Assembly (NCBI GenBank): GCA_947375135.1 | Contig: CANCER010000005.1 | Location: 1 to 64,000, forward strand | Source: Comamonadaceae bacterium | GTDB taxonomy: Bacteria; Pseudomonadota; Gammaproteobacteria; Burkholderiales; Burkholderiaceae_C | Direction: 5' to 3' | DNA length: 64,000 nucleotides | In this document: one piece after another, positions 8,535 to 17,846 of the stretch | Layout: each line of letters begins with the position of its first letter | Numbering within the stretch: the stretch's first letter is position 1 | The notes under the pieces: model-generated | Told to the model about the DNA's origin: nothing | Seen by the model: the letters and a program-made list of their open reading frames with translations, nothing else | Database searches by the model: none | Translations under genes and position numbers: made by a program

Positions 8535-9848
8535 ATGCATATGAACTTCCGTTTTTGGATCCTGGCGCTGGCCGCCTCGGGCGTCTTTATGGCCCTGCCG
8601 GCACAGGCGCAAAAGTCCCAGTTGGCCGACTTTGTGGTGGCAGTGGTCAACTCAGAGCCCATCACCAATAGCGAGGTTCAGGCCGCAGTGCAGCGCGTAA
8701 CCGAACAACTCAAGGCGCAGCGCCAACCCGTCCCCGGCGCTGAAGAGTTGCGCCAGGGCGTGCTGGAGCGTCTGATCAGTGACCGTGTACAGCTGCAATT
8801 GGCGGCCGAATCCGGTATCCGGATTGACGATGCGGCAGTCGACCTCGCAGAGCAAAACCTGGCGCGACAGAACCAACTGGATGTGGAAACCTTTCGCCAA
8901 CGCATGGCCAAGGAAGGTATTTCTGCCACCGCGCTTCGTACGCAGTTGCGCGACCAGCTTGCTTTGACGCGCCTGCGCGAGCGCGAGGTCGATGGCCGTG
9001 TGCGCATCAGTGATCAGGATGTAGACCGGGCGCTGCTTGAGCAGCAGAGCACTAATTCAGACCCCTTGGCGCAGGAAATCAATCTGGCGCAGTTGCTCGT
9101 GGCGGTGCCGGAGAAGGCCGATGAAGCCCAGGTGTCGCAATTGCAAGCCCGCGCCCAGGCACTGCTGGCGCGCATGCGTGCCGGCGAGGACTTTACCGCC
9201 CTGGTGAAGCAGTATTCGGATGCCGACCGCAGCAAGAGCGGCGAGTTCGGCCTGCGTCGCGCTGACCGCTATCCGCCGTCCTTTGTCCAGGCGACGCAGA
9301 GTGTGGCTGTGGGCTCGGTAGCGGATCTGGTGCGTTCCGGCGCCGGTTTTCATATTCTCAAGGTGCTGGAACGCCGTGCACCTTCGGCCATGACCAGAAC
9401 CGTCGTGCAAAGCCATGCCAACCATATCCTGCTGCGCACCGGGCCCGCACTGTCGCAGGCTGCTGCCCAGGCCAAGCTGGCTGAAATACGCCAGCAGATC
9501 GTTGCCGGCAAGACTGACTTTGCCAGCGCGGCGCGGGAAAACTCACAGGACGGCAGTGCCGCACAAGGAGGCGACCTGGGATGGGCCAGCCCGGGTATGT
9601 TTGTGCCGGAATTTGAGGAGGTCATGAACCGTTTGACCGAGCTCCAGATCAGCAACCCGGTGGTGTCACGCTTTGGCGTGCACCTGATCCAGTTGCTGGA
9701 GCGCCGCCGGGTGGATTTGAGTCCGCGTGAGGTGCGTGAGCTGGTGCGCAACCAGTTGCGTGAATCCAAGCTGGACGAAGCCTATGCAGCCTGGACCCGG
9801 GATGTTCGTGAGCGCGCTTATGTGGAGCTGCGCGAGCCGCCGCAATAA
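8535..9848 (+). CDS. surA: Periplasmic chaperone / peptidyl-prolyl isomerase SurA
   Basis: 437 residues. A signal peptide (ending ALPAQAQ) directs it to the periplasm, where SurA escorts outer-membrane proteins such as LptD to the Bam complex. An N-terminal SurA domain (about residues 28-170) is followed by two parvulin-type rotamase domains (around 180-285, and 295-400, the second starting near [11 protein letters not shown]). The ATG at 8535 abuts the lptD TAA, and a second ATG lies at 8541; translation is probably coupled to lptD. Confidence 0.95.
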   Translation: MHMNFRFWILALAASGVFMALPAQAQKSQLADFVVAVVNSEPITNSEVQAAVQRVTEQLKAQRQPVPGAEELRQGVLERLISDRVQLQLAAESGIRIDDAAVDLAEQNLARQNQLDVETFRQRMAKEGISATALRTQLRDQLALTRLREREVDGRVRISDQDVDRALLEQQSTNSDPLAQEINLAQLLVAVPEKADEAQVSQLQARAQALLARMRAGEDFTALVKQYSDADRSKSGEFGLRRADRYPPSFVQATQSVAVGSVADLVRSGAGFHILKVLERRAPSAMTRTVVQSHANHILLRTGPALSQAAAQAKLAEIRQQIVAGKTDFASAARENSQDGSAAQGGDLGWASPGMFVPEFEEVMNRLTELQISNPVVSRFGVHLIQLLERRRVDLSPREVRELVRNQLRESKLDEAYAAWTRDVRERAYVELREPPQ

Positions 9849-9850
9849 CT

Positions 9851-10618
9851 ATGAAACATATCGCGCGCAAGCGCTTCGGTCAGCACTTTCTTCGTGATGG
9901 TGGAATCATCGACGCCATTGTTCAGGCCATTGCGCCTCAGGCGGGGCAACGCATGGTCGAAATCGGACCCGGCCTGGCTGCATTGACCCAACCTTTGGTG
10001 GAGCGTCTGGGCCACTTGACGGTGATTGAACTGGACCGGGATCTGGCACAGCGATTGCGCAGCCACGGCCAGCTCACGGTGATCGAGTCCGATGTGCTCA
10101 AGGTGGACTTTGGCCAGATCGAGGCACACCCCTCCCAGGCGCCAGGCAAATGGCGCGTGGTGGGCAATTTGCCTTACAACATTTCCACGCCCATTCTGTT
10201 TCACTTGTTGGATGCGGTGGACTGGATTGAAGACCAGCACTTCATGCTGCAAAAAGAGGTGATTGACCGCATGGTTGCCTCGCCCAGCACGGCGGCCTAT
10301 GGCCGTCTGAGCGTGATGTTGCAGTGGCGCTATGCCATGGAAGATGTGCTGTTTGTGCCGCCCGAAAGCTTTGATCCGCCGCCGCGGGTGGACAGTGCCG
10401 TGGTGCGCATGGTGCCGCGCACCGATCCTGCCGCGGTCGATGTGCGCTTGCTCAGTGAGTTGGTGCAGGTGGCCTTTAGCCAGCGCCGCAAAATCATGCG
10501 CCATACCCTGGGGCGTTGGCTGGAGGCGCGGGGCTTTGCAGGACACTTTGATGTGCAGCGCAGGGCCGAAGAAGTTCCGGTATCTGAATACACCGCCCTG
10601 GCCTTGCAGATCGCTTAG
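9851..10618 (+). CDS. rsmA: 16S rRNA dimethyladenosine transferase RsmA (KsgA)
   Basis: Dimethylates the adjacent adenosines A1518/A1519 in 16S rRNA with SAM. 255 residues. It has the family N-terminus [15 protein letters not shown] motif [12 protein letters not shown] and the catalytic NLPYNIS motif. It starts two bases after surA. The usual order in many proteobacteria is lptD-surA-pdxA-ksgA; pdxA is absent here. Confidence 0.96.
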   Translation: MKHIARKRFGQHFLRDGGIIDAIVQAIAPQAGQRMVEIGPGLAALTQPLVERLGHLTVIELDRDLAQRLRSHGQLTVIESDVLKVDFGQIEAHPSQAPGKWRVVGNLPYNISTPILFHLLDAVDWIEDQHFMLQKEVIDRMVASPSTAAYGRLSVMLQWRYAMEDVLFVPPESFDPPPRVDSAVVRMVPRTDPAAVDVRLLSELVQVAFSQRRKIMRHTLGRWLEARGFAGHFDVQRRAEEVPVSEYTALALQIA

Positions 10619-10690
10619 TTTTTCCCCGGCTGTCTTATGATGTTGGATGCGGTTCGCCGCAGCGAACATACATGAACAAAAGGGAACTCC

Positions 10691-10990
10691 ATGAAGAAGC
10701 GGCTTCTTGCGCTGATGACCGCCGCGTTGGCGGTTCTCCTGGGCGGGCAGGTTTTCGTGCCCCGGAACACACCGCTTTTGCAAGGTCCAATCGTTGTACC
10801 GGAGGCCGAACTCCGCAAGAAGGCCAACACCGTCATGGATGGGTGCAAGGATTCCAAGGGGTGTGACAACCTGCACCTGGCTTCCAAGGAAGTTGATCGA
10901 CCCCAGGAAGCCTATTGGGTTGCTGCCCGTGCCGCCGATGGTGCCTCCCACAAGCGCTTTGACCAGAGCGCGTCGGTATTTCTGCACTGA
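10691..10990 (+). CDS. Small exported protein of unknown function
   Basis: 99 residues with a clear signal peptide (MKKRLLALMTAALAVLLGGQ). The mature part has one cysteine pair spaced GCKDSKGC, which could form a disulfide in the periplasm. I do not recognise the family. It ends 14 bases before the hybrid sensor kinase gene and points the same way, so the two are probably co-transcribed, and the protein could act with the kinase's periplasmic domain. ATG 10691 is preceded by AAGGGAAC. Confidence 0.65.
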   Translation: MKKRLLALMTAALAVLLGGQVFVPRNTPLLQGPIVVPEAELRKKANTVMDGCKDSKGCDNLHLASKEVDRPQEAYWVAARAADGASHKRFDQSASVFLH

Positions 10991-11004
10991 AACAAAGCCC
11001 TTCC

Positions 11005-14000
11005 ATGAATTTGTTGCAACGCCTGTTGCCCCGGTCCCTGGTGGGGCGTGTGTTTTCCCTGTACGTGGCCACACTGCTGCTGTTTGTTGGAACGGGCTTG
11101 GCTGGTTTTTACCGATACCAGTTTGCCCAGCAGATAGAAGACGAATTGCTGGCCGGCGAGATGATGCTGAACGTCGCGTCCCAAACCGTGGGGGACAGCG
11201 CAGTGGTGGGCGACTACGACACCATCCGCAAAACCCTCGGCCGTGCCATTTCCCGGTCGAATTTTTCCAAGGCGGAGTTTATTGATACCAACGGGGGTGT
11301 CATCACCGCCAACAACAGCGTCAAACCAGTCCTGGCACCACCACAATGGCTTTTGGGGCTGGTGCAGGACCGTCTTTTCGAAATCAATCAGAACATCCAG
11401 GTGGGGGGGCAGGACTTTGGCGTTTTCCGGCTCACCTTTGCTGCGGCGGAAATTGCCGGAAAGCTGTGGCGTGTAGCCATTTATGCCTTGCTGGTGGCGC
11501 TGGCCGCGCTGGTTGCGGGGGGATTGCTGATCCGCGTGTTGCTCAAACGCTGGCTGGGAAATTTTGACCGCGTGCGTCTGCGCGAGACCGAAATTCTGGC
11601 TGGCATTATTGACATCAACGCACTGCTGGATGCGGATGCACCGGTGGAAATCAGCCACACTTTTGACATCATCAGCCGCGCAGCGGGCAGGCTTTCGGCC
11701 CAGCGCGAGGAAGCCACCGTCACACTCAATGCCATTACCGATGGCGTGTGGCGTACCGATGCTGCATTCAAGCTGGTGTATTGCAACCCCGCTGCAGATT
11801 TGTTGTTGGGAGTCCCCGGGCAGTCGCTGGTTGGGCAGGACGCGCAGTCCCTTTTGCCCAGTGCGTTCAGCGACCCTGCGGCACCCATGGATTGGAAGGT
11901 GCGCAGGCTCGAAGTACACGGGCCGGACGGCAATCGCGTGATTCTGGACACTACGATGGCCACCATTTTTTCCGCCAACAACGTGGTCGCAGGCCATGTG
12001 CTGACATTCCGCGACGTTTCCCGCCAGCACGCGTTGGATCAGCAATTGCGCAGCGAACTGCAGATGCGGCAGCGGGCGCTGGAGTCCTTGCGCCACGTAC
12101 TCAGCACCTTGGAACTGGAGCCTGATAGCGGCATCGTGCCATTGGACGCGGACGATCTGGATGCGCTGATTGAGCGCGTGGTGACGCTGATGGATGAGCG
12201 CGAACTGGGACGCCGTGCCTTGAATAACCAGAAGTTTGCGCTGGACCAGCATGCCATCGTCAGCATGACCGACTTGCAGGGCAATATCAGTTATGCGAAT
12301 GGCAAGTTCACAGAAATCAGCGGCTATACCCTTGCCGAATTGCTGGGGAAAAACCACCGCATCATCAACTCGGGGGTGCATCCGCCTGCGTTCTTTGAGG
12401 ACATGTGGAGCACCATTGCGCGGGGCCAGGTCTGGCACGGCGAGGTTTGCAATATCAGCAAGTCAGGCAGCCTGTACTGGGTGGACGCCACCATCGTGCC
12501 GCTGAGGGGCAGCAAGGGCCTGCCCGAACAGTACATCGCGATCCGTACCGAGATCACGGTGCGCAAGACCATGGAATCGGAGTTGGCCGAGCAACTGCGC
12601 TTTGTCGAAGTATTGCTGGATGCCACGCCAACAGCCATCTACCTCAAAGACAAGCAGGGTCGTTACCTGCGCTTTAACAGGGCTTTTGAAGCCCTGTTCG
12701 GTATAGCGCGGGCGGACTGGGTCGGCAAAACTGTTTTTGAACTGGTGCAGGGGGAGTCCGCGAGCCTGATGGACGCCAAGGACCGGGAGTTGTTTGCCAG
12801 CAATGCCATGCAGACTTACGAAGCCAAGTTCCACAATCGCACGACGGGCGAGCAGCGCGACGGCCTGCACTGGAAGGCAGCGCTGACCGATGCCTACGGT
12901 GAGGTTACCGGCCTGGTGGGGACCATTCTGGACATTACCGACAAGAACCATATCGAGCAGGAACTGCGCATCGCCAAGCGCAACGCCGAAGCCGCCAGCC
13001 AGGCCAAGAGTGATTTTCTGGCCAATATGAGCCATGAAATCCGCACCCCGATGAACGGGGTGATTGGCATGACGGATCTGGCGCTGGAACTGGAGCAAAG
13101 CGCTACGCAGAGGGAGTATCTGAGCATCGTCAAAAGCTCCGCTGAGTCGCTGATGGTGATCCTCAATGATGTGCTGGACTTTTCCAAGATCGAAGCCGGC
13201 AAACTCAACATTGAAGCCGTGCCTTTTTCCGTGATGGAAACGATTGAGGCGACCTTGAAGCCCTTGCGTCGCCGCGCCACCCAGAAGGGCCTGGTGCTGG
13301 AGAGCAGCCTGCAGTCGGATCTGCCCGCCGATGTGCTGGGTGATCCCGTGCGGCTGCGCCAGGTCCTGACCAATCTGTGTGACAACGCTATCAAGTTCAC
13401 GGCGCGGGGTGGTGTGTACGTGAGCGTACGCTGCCGTGCTGCCGCGACGGGATACGAATTGCACATCGCTGTGCGCGACACCGGCATCGGCATTGCACTG
13501 GACAAACAAACCGGGGTCTTCGAAGCCTTTAGCCAGGCAGATACTTCAACGACCCGCCAATTTGGCGGTACCGGCCTGGGCTTGACCATTTCCGCGCGTC
13601 TGGTGGAATTAATGGGCGGGAAAATCTGGCTGGATAGCGTGGAGAAGCAAGGCAGCACCTTTCACTTTACGCTGCAGGTACAAAGCGTTTCGTCTGCACC
13701 CCGTGCGGCACCATTGGCTTTTGCTGCCTCAGCCGCACCGTCCCGATTGCTGCGGGTTCTGCTGGTGGAGGATCACCCGATCAACCAGCTACTGGCCACC
13801 ACCTTGCTCAAGCGTTGGGGGCATACGGTGGTACTGGCCAAAAATGGCCAAGAAGCGGTGGAATTGTTTTGCGCCCACACCTGGGATATCGTCCTGATGG
13901 ACATGCAAATGCCCGTCATGGGCGGGCTGGAGGCAACCCGGCTGATCCGCGCGGCTGAGCCACAGGGCCAGCGCACCCCGATTGTCGCTATGACCGCCAA

Positions 14001-14121
14001 TGCCATGGAGTCCGATCGCCTGGCCTGCATGGAAGCGGGCATGGACGATCACCTGGCCAAACCCTTTAATGCGGCGGGTCTGCAGGCCAAACTGGAGCGC
14101 TTTTCGGCGGGTGGAGCCTGA
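11005..14121 (+). CDS. PAS-domain hybrid sensor histidine kinase / response regulator
   Basis: 1038-residue membrane sensor. A first membrane segment (about residues 15-37) and a second (about 155-178) enclose a periplasmic sensing region of roughly 115 residues. Three PAS-like regions follow (about 240-345, 405-520 and 525-650). The histidine kinase core has the phospho-accepting His at residue 677 (NMSHEIRTPMNGV), an ATPase domain with DTGIGI and GGTGLGLTI, then a C-terminal receiver with VEDHPINQLL and the phospho-acceptor Asp966 (VLMDMQMPVMGG). No HPt domain is fused, so phosphotransfer to a separate HPt protein is expected. The signal is unknown; the small exported protein upstream is a candidate partner. 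Confidence 0.93.
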   Translation: MNLLQRLLPRSLVGRVFSLYVATLLLFVGTGLAGFYRYQFAQQIEDELLAGEMMLNVASQTVGDSAVVGDYDTIRKTLGRAISRSNFSKAEFIDTNGGVITANNSVKPVLAPPQWLLGLVQDRLFEINQNIQVGGQDFGVFRLTFAAAEIAGKLWRVAIYALLVALAALVAGGLLIRVLLKRWLGNFDRVRLRETEILAGIIDINALLDADAPVEISHTFDIISRAAGRLSAQREEATVTLNAITDGVWRTDAAFKLVYCNPAADLLLGVPGQSLVGQDAQSLLPSAFSDPAAPMDWKVRRLEVHGPDGNRVILDTTMATIFSANNVVAGHVLTFRDVSRQHALDQQLRSELQMRQRALESLRHVLSTLELEPDSGIVPLDADDLDALIERVVTLMDERELGRRALNNQKFALDQHAIVSMTDLQGNISYANGKFTEISGYTLAELLGKNHRIINSGVHPPAFFEDMWSTIARGQVWHGEVCNISKSGSLYWVDATIVPLRGSKGLPEQYIAIRTEITVRKTMESELAEQLRFVEVLLDATPTAIYLKDKQGRYLRFNRAFEALFGIARADWVGKTVFELVQGESASLMDAKDRELFASNAMQTYEAKFHNRTTGEQRDGLHWKAALTDAYGEVTGLVGTILDITDKNHIEQELRIAKRNAEAASQAKSDFLANMSHEIRTPMNGVIGMTDLALELEQSATQREYLSIVKSSAESLMVILNDVLDFSKIEAGKLNIEAVPFSVMETIEATLKPLRRRATQKGLVLESSLQSDLPADVLGDPVRLRQVLTNLCDNAIKFTARGGVYVSVRCRAAATGYELHIAVRDTGIGIALDKQTGVFEAFSQADTSTTRQFGGTGLGLTISARLVELMGGKIWLDSVEKQGSTFHFTLQVQSVSSAPRAAPLAFAASAAPSRLLRVLLVEDHPINQLLATTLLKRWGHTVVLAKNGQEAVELFCAHTWDIVLMDMQMPVMGGLEATRLIRAAEPQGQRTPIVAMTANAMESDRLACMEAGMDDHLAKPFNAAGLQAKLERFSAGGA

Positions 14122-14125
14122 AAGC

Positions 14126-14154
14126 AAAAAGCCCGTCACAGGGACGGGCTTTTT
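14126..14154 (+). terminator. Intrinsic terminator after the hybrid kinase gene
   Basis: Stem GCCCGTC (14131-14137) pairs with GACGGGC (14143-14149) around a five-base loop, flanked by A5 on the left and T5 on the right, so it can work in both directions. It separates the kinase gene from the oppositely oriented barstar region. Confidence 0.9.
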
Positions 14155-14169
14155 GGGGATGGAAGCGGA

Positions 14170-14388
14170 TCAGGCTGCTGCCAACCAGTAACCCGCATTA
14201 AACGGGCTGCTCATACGCAAAGCCAGCGGAGATACATCCAACAGCTTGTCCGTTGGCATTTTTTCGCCGTTTTCTGTCATGAGGTCGACATTGCCCAAGG
14301 CTTCCGCAGTAGTACCGGTTTTTGCCTCGTTCGCCCGTTCTGCTTGGCTGGTGTGTGCAGAACGGGCTACAGAAAAGAATAGAAGCAT
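14170..14388 (-). CDS. Open frame after barstar; possible frameshifted C-terminal extension
   Basis: A 72-codon frame that overlaps the last 22 bases of barstar and runs on through a strong hairpin. It lies in the -1 frame relative to barstar and lacks a good ribosome binding site at its ATG (14388). By eye its codon use is plausible but not strongly biased. It could be an independent coupled gene, a C-terminal extension of barstar read after a -1 slip at the T4 run 14376-14373, or a chance frame. I recognise no domain; it ends SPFNAGYWLAAA. Confidence 0.35.
   Translation of the reverse strand: MLLFFSVARSAHTSQAERANEAKTGTTAEALGNVDLMTENGEKMPTDKLLDVSPLALRMSSPFNAGYWLAAA
14333..14367 (-). other. 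Perfect 11-bp inverted repeat straddling the barstar stop codon
   Basis: On the minus strand GCCCGTTCTGC (14367-14357) pairs perfectly with GCAGAACGGGC (14343-14333) around a 13-base loop. The first base of the stem is the G of the barstar TAG stop. No U-run follows, so it is not a typical intrinsic terminator. It begins five bases after the T4 run 14376-14373, the spacing typical of frameshift-stimulating hairpins. Confidence 0.8.
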
Positions 14389-14768
14389 CGGAAGGGTATC
14401 TTCCGGTCTCCCCAGTAGTCGGCGGTGTCGCGGAAGATATCGAGCAGTTGCTCACGCGCTTCCTTGTCAAACTTGGCATTGGCAGGGATATGCTCCAACA
14501 CGGCGATGAAGCCGGGCTGTGGCCCCGACTTGTGCACCGGGTCAGTCATGCTGTCGTACAGTGCATCAAAGTTCTTGTTGACCTGCGTCGACAAGATGAA
14601 TTGCTGTCCGATCAAATCCAATACATCCTGCTTGGACTGTGCATTGGCCAGGTTGGCGTACAGGAAGTGGTGACCCAATGACTGGGCCGCTTCCTGCAAA
14701 TCCTGCACCCTGAAGGCGCGTATCGACTGAACGATATTGGTTCTAACGGTTCGAAGTGGCGTGTCCAT
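14367..14768 (-). CDS. Barstar family ribonuclease inhibitor
   Basis: 133-residue cytoplasmic protein of the barstar family, which binds barnase-type RNases with very high affinity and blocks their active site. Family features are the N-terminal strand/helix region and the motif FGKNFDALYD-like stretch (here VNKNFDALYDSMTDPVHKSG), in which the acidic residues contact the RNase. It lies 35 bases after the RNase gene on the same strand, as expected for a toxin/inhibitor pair. The end of the gene is unusual (T4 run, stop and hairpin; see the inverted repeat). Confidence 0.88.
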   Translation of the reverse strand: MDTPLRTVRTNIVQSIRAFRVQDLQEAAQSLGHHFLYANLANAQSKQDVLDLIGQQFILSTQVNKNFDALYDSMTDPVHKSGPQPGFIAVLEHIPANAKFDKEAREQLLDIFRDTADYWGDRKIPFRCFYSFL

Positions 14769-14803
14769 CCCCGATTCACTTTCTCAAAGTACAAAATAAA
14801 AAA

Positions 14804-15193
14804 TCAAGGCACGATCTTGCGAAAACTCGCGTAGTGATCGGCCGAGTAGAAACAGGCATCCGGCGTGGTGGCTGGGCCACCGCAAACAATTCTTCTGGCT
14901 CCCCGGTCCCGGGAGCCTGGCGTTTTGACGGTGTATTCCCGGTAATAACCGCGCTTTTGCATAGGCAAAATGCGCTCCCGGTTCCCGAAAATAACGCCGT
15001 CTTTGTCGAACGGAAAGGGCCCACCTTGGCGTATTAAATGGTAGGCCTCCTGGCCTTGCGCCGGCAACGTGGCTAAAGCAACATCGCTGACTTCAGACCC
15101 GTCCGACACGGCTCTTGCACCGGCAGTACCAGCACCCAGTAATGCGACTAACAAAAAGCCAGTGATTACTAACTTAAACCGGTTGCAAACCAC
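14804..15193 (-). CDS. Secreted barnase-type guanyl-specific ribonuclease
   Basis: Microbial RNase N1/T1 family. The C-terminal ~100 residues match barnase: the catalytic Glu lies in GYYREYTVKTPG, Arg in SRDRGARRIVCGG and His in SADHYASFRKIV, so the enzyme should be active on RNA. An N-terminal hydrophobic segment (RFKLVITGFLLVALLGAG) is a signal peptide, so the enzyme is exported. I prefer the GTG at 15193 (preceded by CGGGGAA) because it starts just before the signal peptide; an ATG at 15253 would add 20 residues. The inhibitor gene follows. Confidence 0.9.
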   Translation of the reverse strand: MVCNRFKLVITGFLLVALLGAGTAGARAVSDGSEVSDVALATLPAQGQEAYHLIRQGGPFPFDKDGVIFGNRERILPMQKRGYYREYTVKTPGSRDRGARRIVCGGPATTPDACFYSADHYASFRKIVP

Positions 15194-15261
15194 AAAATTC
15201 CCCGTAACAAGTTCGGGTAAACCCCAAAGCTCAAGGAAGGTAGTGTCGCCCATCCGATCGG

Positions 15262-15302
15262 AAAAAGCAAGGCCTTGCCCGGTTTACAGGCAAGGCCTTT
15301 GC
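15262..15302 (-). terminator. Intrinsic terminator of maeB
   Basis: AAGGCCTTGCC (15269-15279) pairs perfectly with GGCAAGGCCTT (15289-15299). Read on the minus strand, the hairpin is followed by a T-run (15267-15262 region), so it ends the maeB transcript 44 bases after its stop codon. Confidence 0.88.
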
Positions 15303-15345
15303 AGGGGGAACGTAAAGAAGTATGTACTAACTGAGCCTGTAACGT

Positions 15346-17700
15346 TTATCGGCTGGCGTTTGCGTCTGCCACGGTCAAGGCTGTCATATTTACAATTCGT
15401 CGCACCGTGGTGCTGGCCGTCAAAATGTGCACCGGCTTGGCCGCACCCAGCAAAATTGGGCCGATTGCGATGTTGCCGCCCGCTGCCGTCTTGAGCAGGT
15501 TGTACGCAATATTGGCGGCATCGATATTGGGCAGCACCAGCAAATTGGCATCGCCATGCAGGGTGCTGTTGGGCATGACCGCCTTGCGCGCCTCACCATC
15601 GAGTGCCACGTCACCATGCATTTCGCCATCCACCTCCAGCCAGGGCGCCTGCTGCTGCAGCAGGGCCAGGGTCTGGCGCATCTTGATGGCGCTGGGCTCG
15701 TTGCTGCTACCGAAGCTGGAATGGCTCAGCAGTGCGGCTTTGGGCTTGAAGCCAAAGCGCATCATTTCTTCGGCTGCCATCACCGTGATACGGGCCAGTT
15801 CCTGTGCAGTGGGGTCATAGTTGACATGGGTGTCCACCAGGAAAACCTGGCGGCCCGGCAGCATCAGCCCGTTCATGCAAGCGTAGATCTGGCAGTCGGT
15901 TCCCGCCTTGGGGTCCTTGCGCTTGCCGATGACTTGGTCCACATACTCTAAGTGCAACGCGGTCCTGCCCCAGGTGCCGCAGATCAGGCCGTCCACATCG
16001 CCCTTGTGCAGCAGCATGGCGCCGATCAGGCTCAGGCGGCGGCGCATTTCGATCTTGGCCACCTGCACCGTCATGCCCTTGCGCTCGGTCATGCGGTGGT
16101 AGGTCTGCCAGAAATCCCGGTAGCGGTGGTCTTGCTCCACATTCACCACCTGGTAATCCACGCCTTCTTTCAGGCGCAGTCCGAATTTCACGATGCGTTC
16201 GGCAATCACCGCCGGGCGGCCGATCAGCGTGGGCAGGGCCAGGCGCTCGTCGACCACGATCTGGGCGGCGCGCAGCACACGCTCTTCCTCGCCCTCGGCA
16301 TAGGCCACGCGCTTCTTGAGCGCCTTGCGCGCCGCCGTGAAGATCGGCTTCATGGTGGTGCCAGAGGCGTAGACAAAGCTCTGCAGGCGCTCGCGGTAGG
16401 CGTCCATGTCGGCAATCGGGCGCAGCGCCACGCCGCTGTCGGCGGCGGCCTGGGCCACGGCCGGGGCGATCTTCATCATCAGACGCGGATCGAAGGGCTT
16501 GGGAATCAGGTATTCGGGGCCAAAGGCCAGTTGCTCGCCGGAATAGGCTGCCGCCACGACGTCGCTCTGCTCGGCCTGGGCCAGGTCGGCAATCGCATGC
16601 ACCGCTGCTATTTCCATCTCCAGCGTGATGGTGGAAGCACCCGCATCCAGCGCGCCGCGGAAGATGTAAGGGAAGCACAGGACGTTGTTGACCTGGTTCG
16701 GGTAGTCGGTACGGCCGGTGGCCATGATGGCGTCGTCGCGCACCGCTTTGACCTCTTCCGGCAGGATCTCCGGTGTCGGGTTGGCCAGGGCGAAGATGAT
16801 CGGGTTGGGGCCCATGGTTTTCACCATGTCGGCCTTCAGCACGCCACCGGCGGACAGGCCCAGAAACACGTCGGCGCCCACAATCATTTCGCGCAGGGTT
16901 CGGCAATCGGTCTTCTGGGCAAAGAAGGCCTTGTCCTCGTCCATCAGCTCGACGCGTCCCTCGTAGACCACACCGGCCAGGTCGGTGACAAAGATGTTTT
17001 CGCGTGGAATGCCCAGCTTGACCAGCAGCCCCAAACAGGCCAGCGCGGCGGCGCCGGCACCGGAGGTCACTAGCTTGATCTTCTTGGGGTCTTTGCCAAC
17101 GACCTTGAGGCCGTTGAGGATGCCGGCACCCACCACAATGGCCGTGCCGTGCTGGTCATCATGGAACACTGGAATCTTCATGCGTTCGCGCAACTTGCGC
17201 TCCACATAAAAGCAGTCGGGCGCCTTGATGTCTTCCAGGTTGATGCCGCCAAACGTCGGCTCCAGCGAGGCAATGATGTCCACCAGCTTGTCGAGGTCGT
17301 GCTTCTCGTTGATTTCGATGTCAAACACGTCGATGCCGGCGAACTTCTTGAACAGAACTGCCTTGCCTTCCATCACCGGTTTGGCCGCCAGCGGGCCGAT
17401 ATCGCCCAAGCCCAGCACGGCCGTGCCATTGGTGATTACCGCCACCAGATTGCCGCGGCTGGTGTATTTGTACGCGTTGTTCGGATCCTTGACGATTTCC
17501 TCGCAGGGTGCGGCCACGCCGGGGGAGTAGGCCAGCGCCAGATCGTGCTGGTTGACCAGCTGCTTGGTCGCCGCAATGGCGATCTTGCCGGGGGTGGGGA
17601 ACTCGTGGTACTCGAGGGCGGCGCGGCGCAGTTCGGCGCGCTTCTCGGGGGTGTTGGAAGAACTGGGGGTCAGTGACCCGGTGGAGGAATCCTGTGTCAT
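15346..17700 (-). CDS. maeB: NADP-dependent malic enzyme with phosphotransacetylase-like domain
   Basis: 784-residue MaeB-type enzyme that oxidatively decarboxylates malate to pyruvate with NADP. The N-terminal half (about residues 20-420) is the malic enzyme, with [18 protein letters not shown], the metal-binding HDDQHGTA segment and an NADP-binding Rossmann part ([16 protein letters not shown]). The C-terminal half (about 440-780) is the phosphate-acetyltransferase-like domain, which in this family regulates the enzyme (acetyl-CoA inhibition) rather than catalysing transfer. Together with pckG at 23-25 kb it links the C4 and C3 pools. Length is normal. Confidence 0.95.
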   Translation of the reverse strand: MTQDSSTGSLTPSSSNTPEKRAELRRAALEYHEFPTPGKIAIAATKQLVNQHDLALAYSPGVAAPCEEIVKDPNNAYKYTSRGNLVAVITNGTAVLGLGDIGPLAAKPVMEGKAVLFKKFAGIDVFDIEINEKHDLDKLVDIIASLEPTFGGINLEDIKAPDCFYVERKLRERMKIPVFHDDQHGTAIVVGAGILNGLKVVGKDPKKIKLVTSGAGAAALACLGLLVKLGIPRENIFVTDLAGVVYEGRVELMDEDKAFFAQKTDCRTLREMIVGADVFLGLSAGGVLKADMVKTMGPNPIIFALANPTPEILPEEVKAVRDDAIMATGRTDYPNQVNNVLCFPYIFRGALDAGASTITLEMEIAAVHAIADLAQAEQSDVVAAAYSGEQLAFGPEYLIPKPFDPRLMMKIAPAVAQAAADSGVALRPIADMDAYRERLQSFVYASGTTMKPIFTAARKALKKRVAYAEGEEERVLRAAQIVVDERLALPTLIGRPAVIAERIVKFGLRLKEGVDYQVVNVEQDHRYRDFWQTYHRMTERKGMTVQVAKIEMRRRLSLIGAMLLHKGDVDGLICGTWGRTALHLEYVDQVIGKRKDPKAGTDCQIYACMNGLMLPGRQVFLVDTHVNYDPTAQELARITVMAAEEMMRFGFKPKAALLSHSSFGSSNEPSAIKMRQTLALLQQQAPWLEVDGEMHGDVALDGEARKAVMPNSTLHGDANLLVLPNIDAANIAYNLLKTAAGGNIAIGPILLGAAKPVHILTASTTVRRIVNMTALTVADANASR

Positions 17701-17846
17701 TAGCGTCCTTGTACAGCAGGGCGGGCGCGAAGGCGGAGGCCCCTGATGTGGGAGGCAATTGTAGACCTGCCCTTTTCAGTCCGGGCGCTGCAGCACAGCG
17801 GTTTTGGGTATAACTGTTTGAACCGATTCAGCGGATTACGGTGTGT

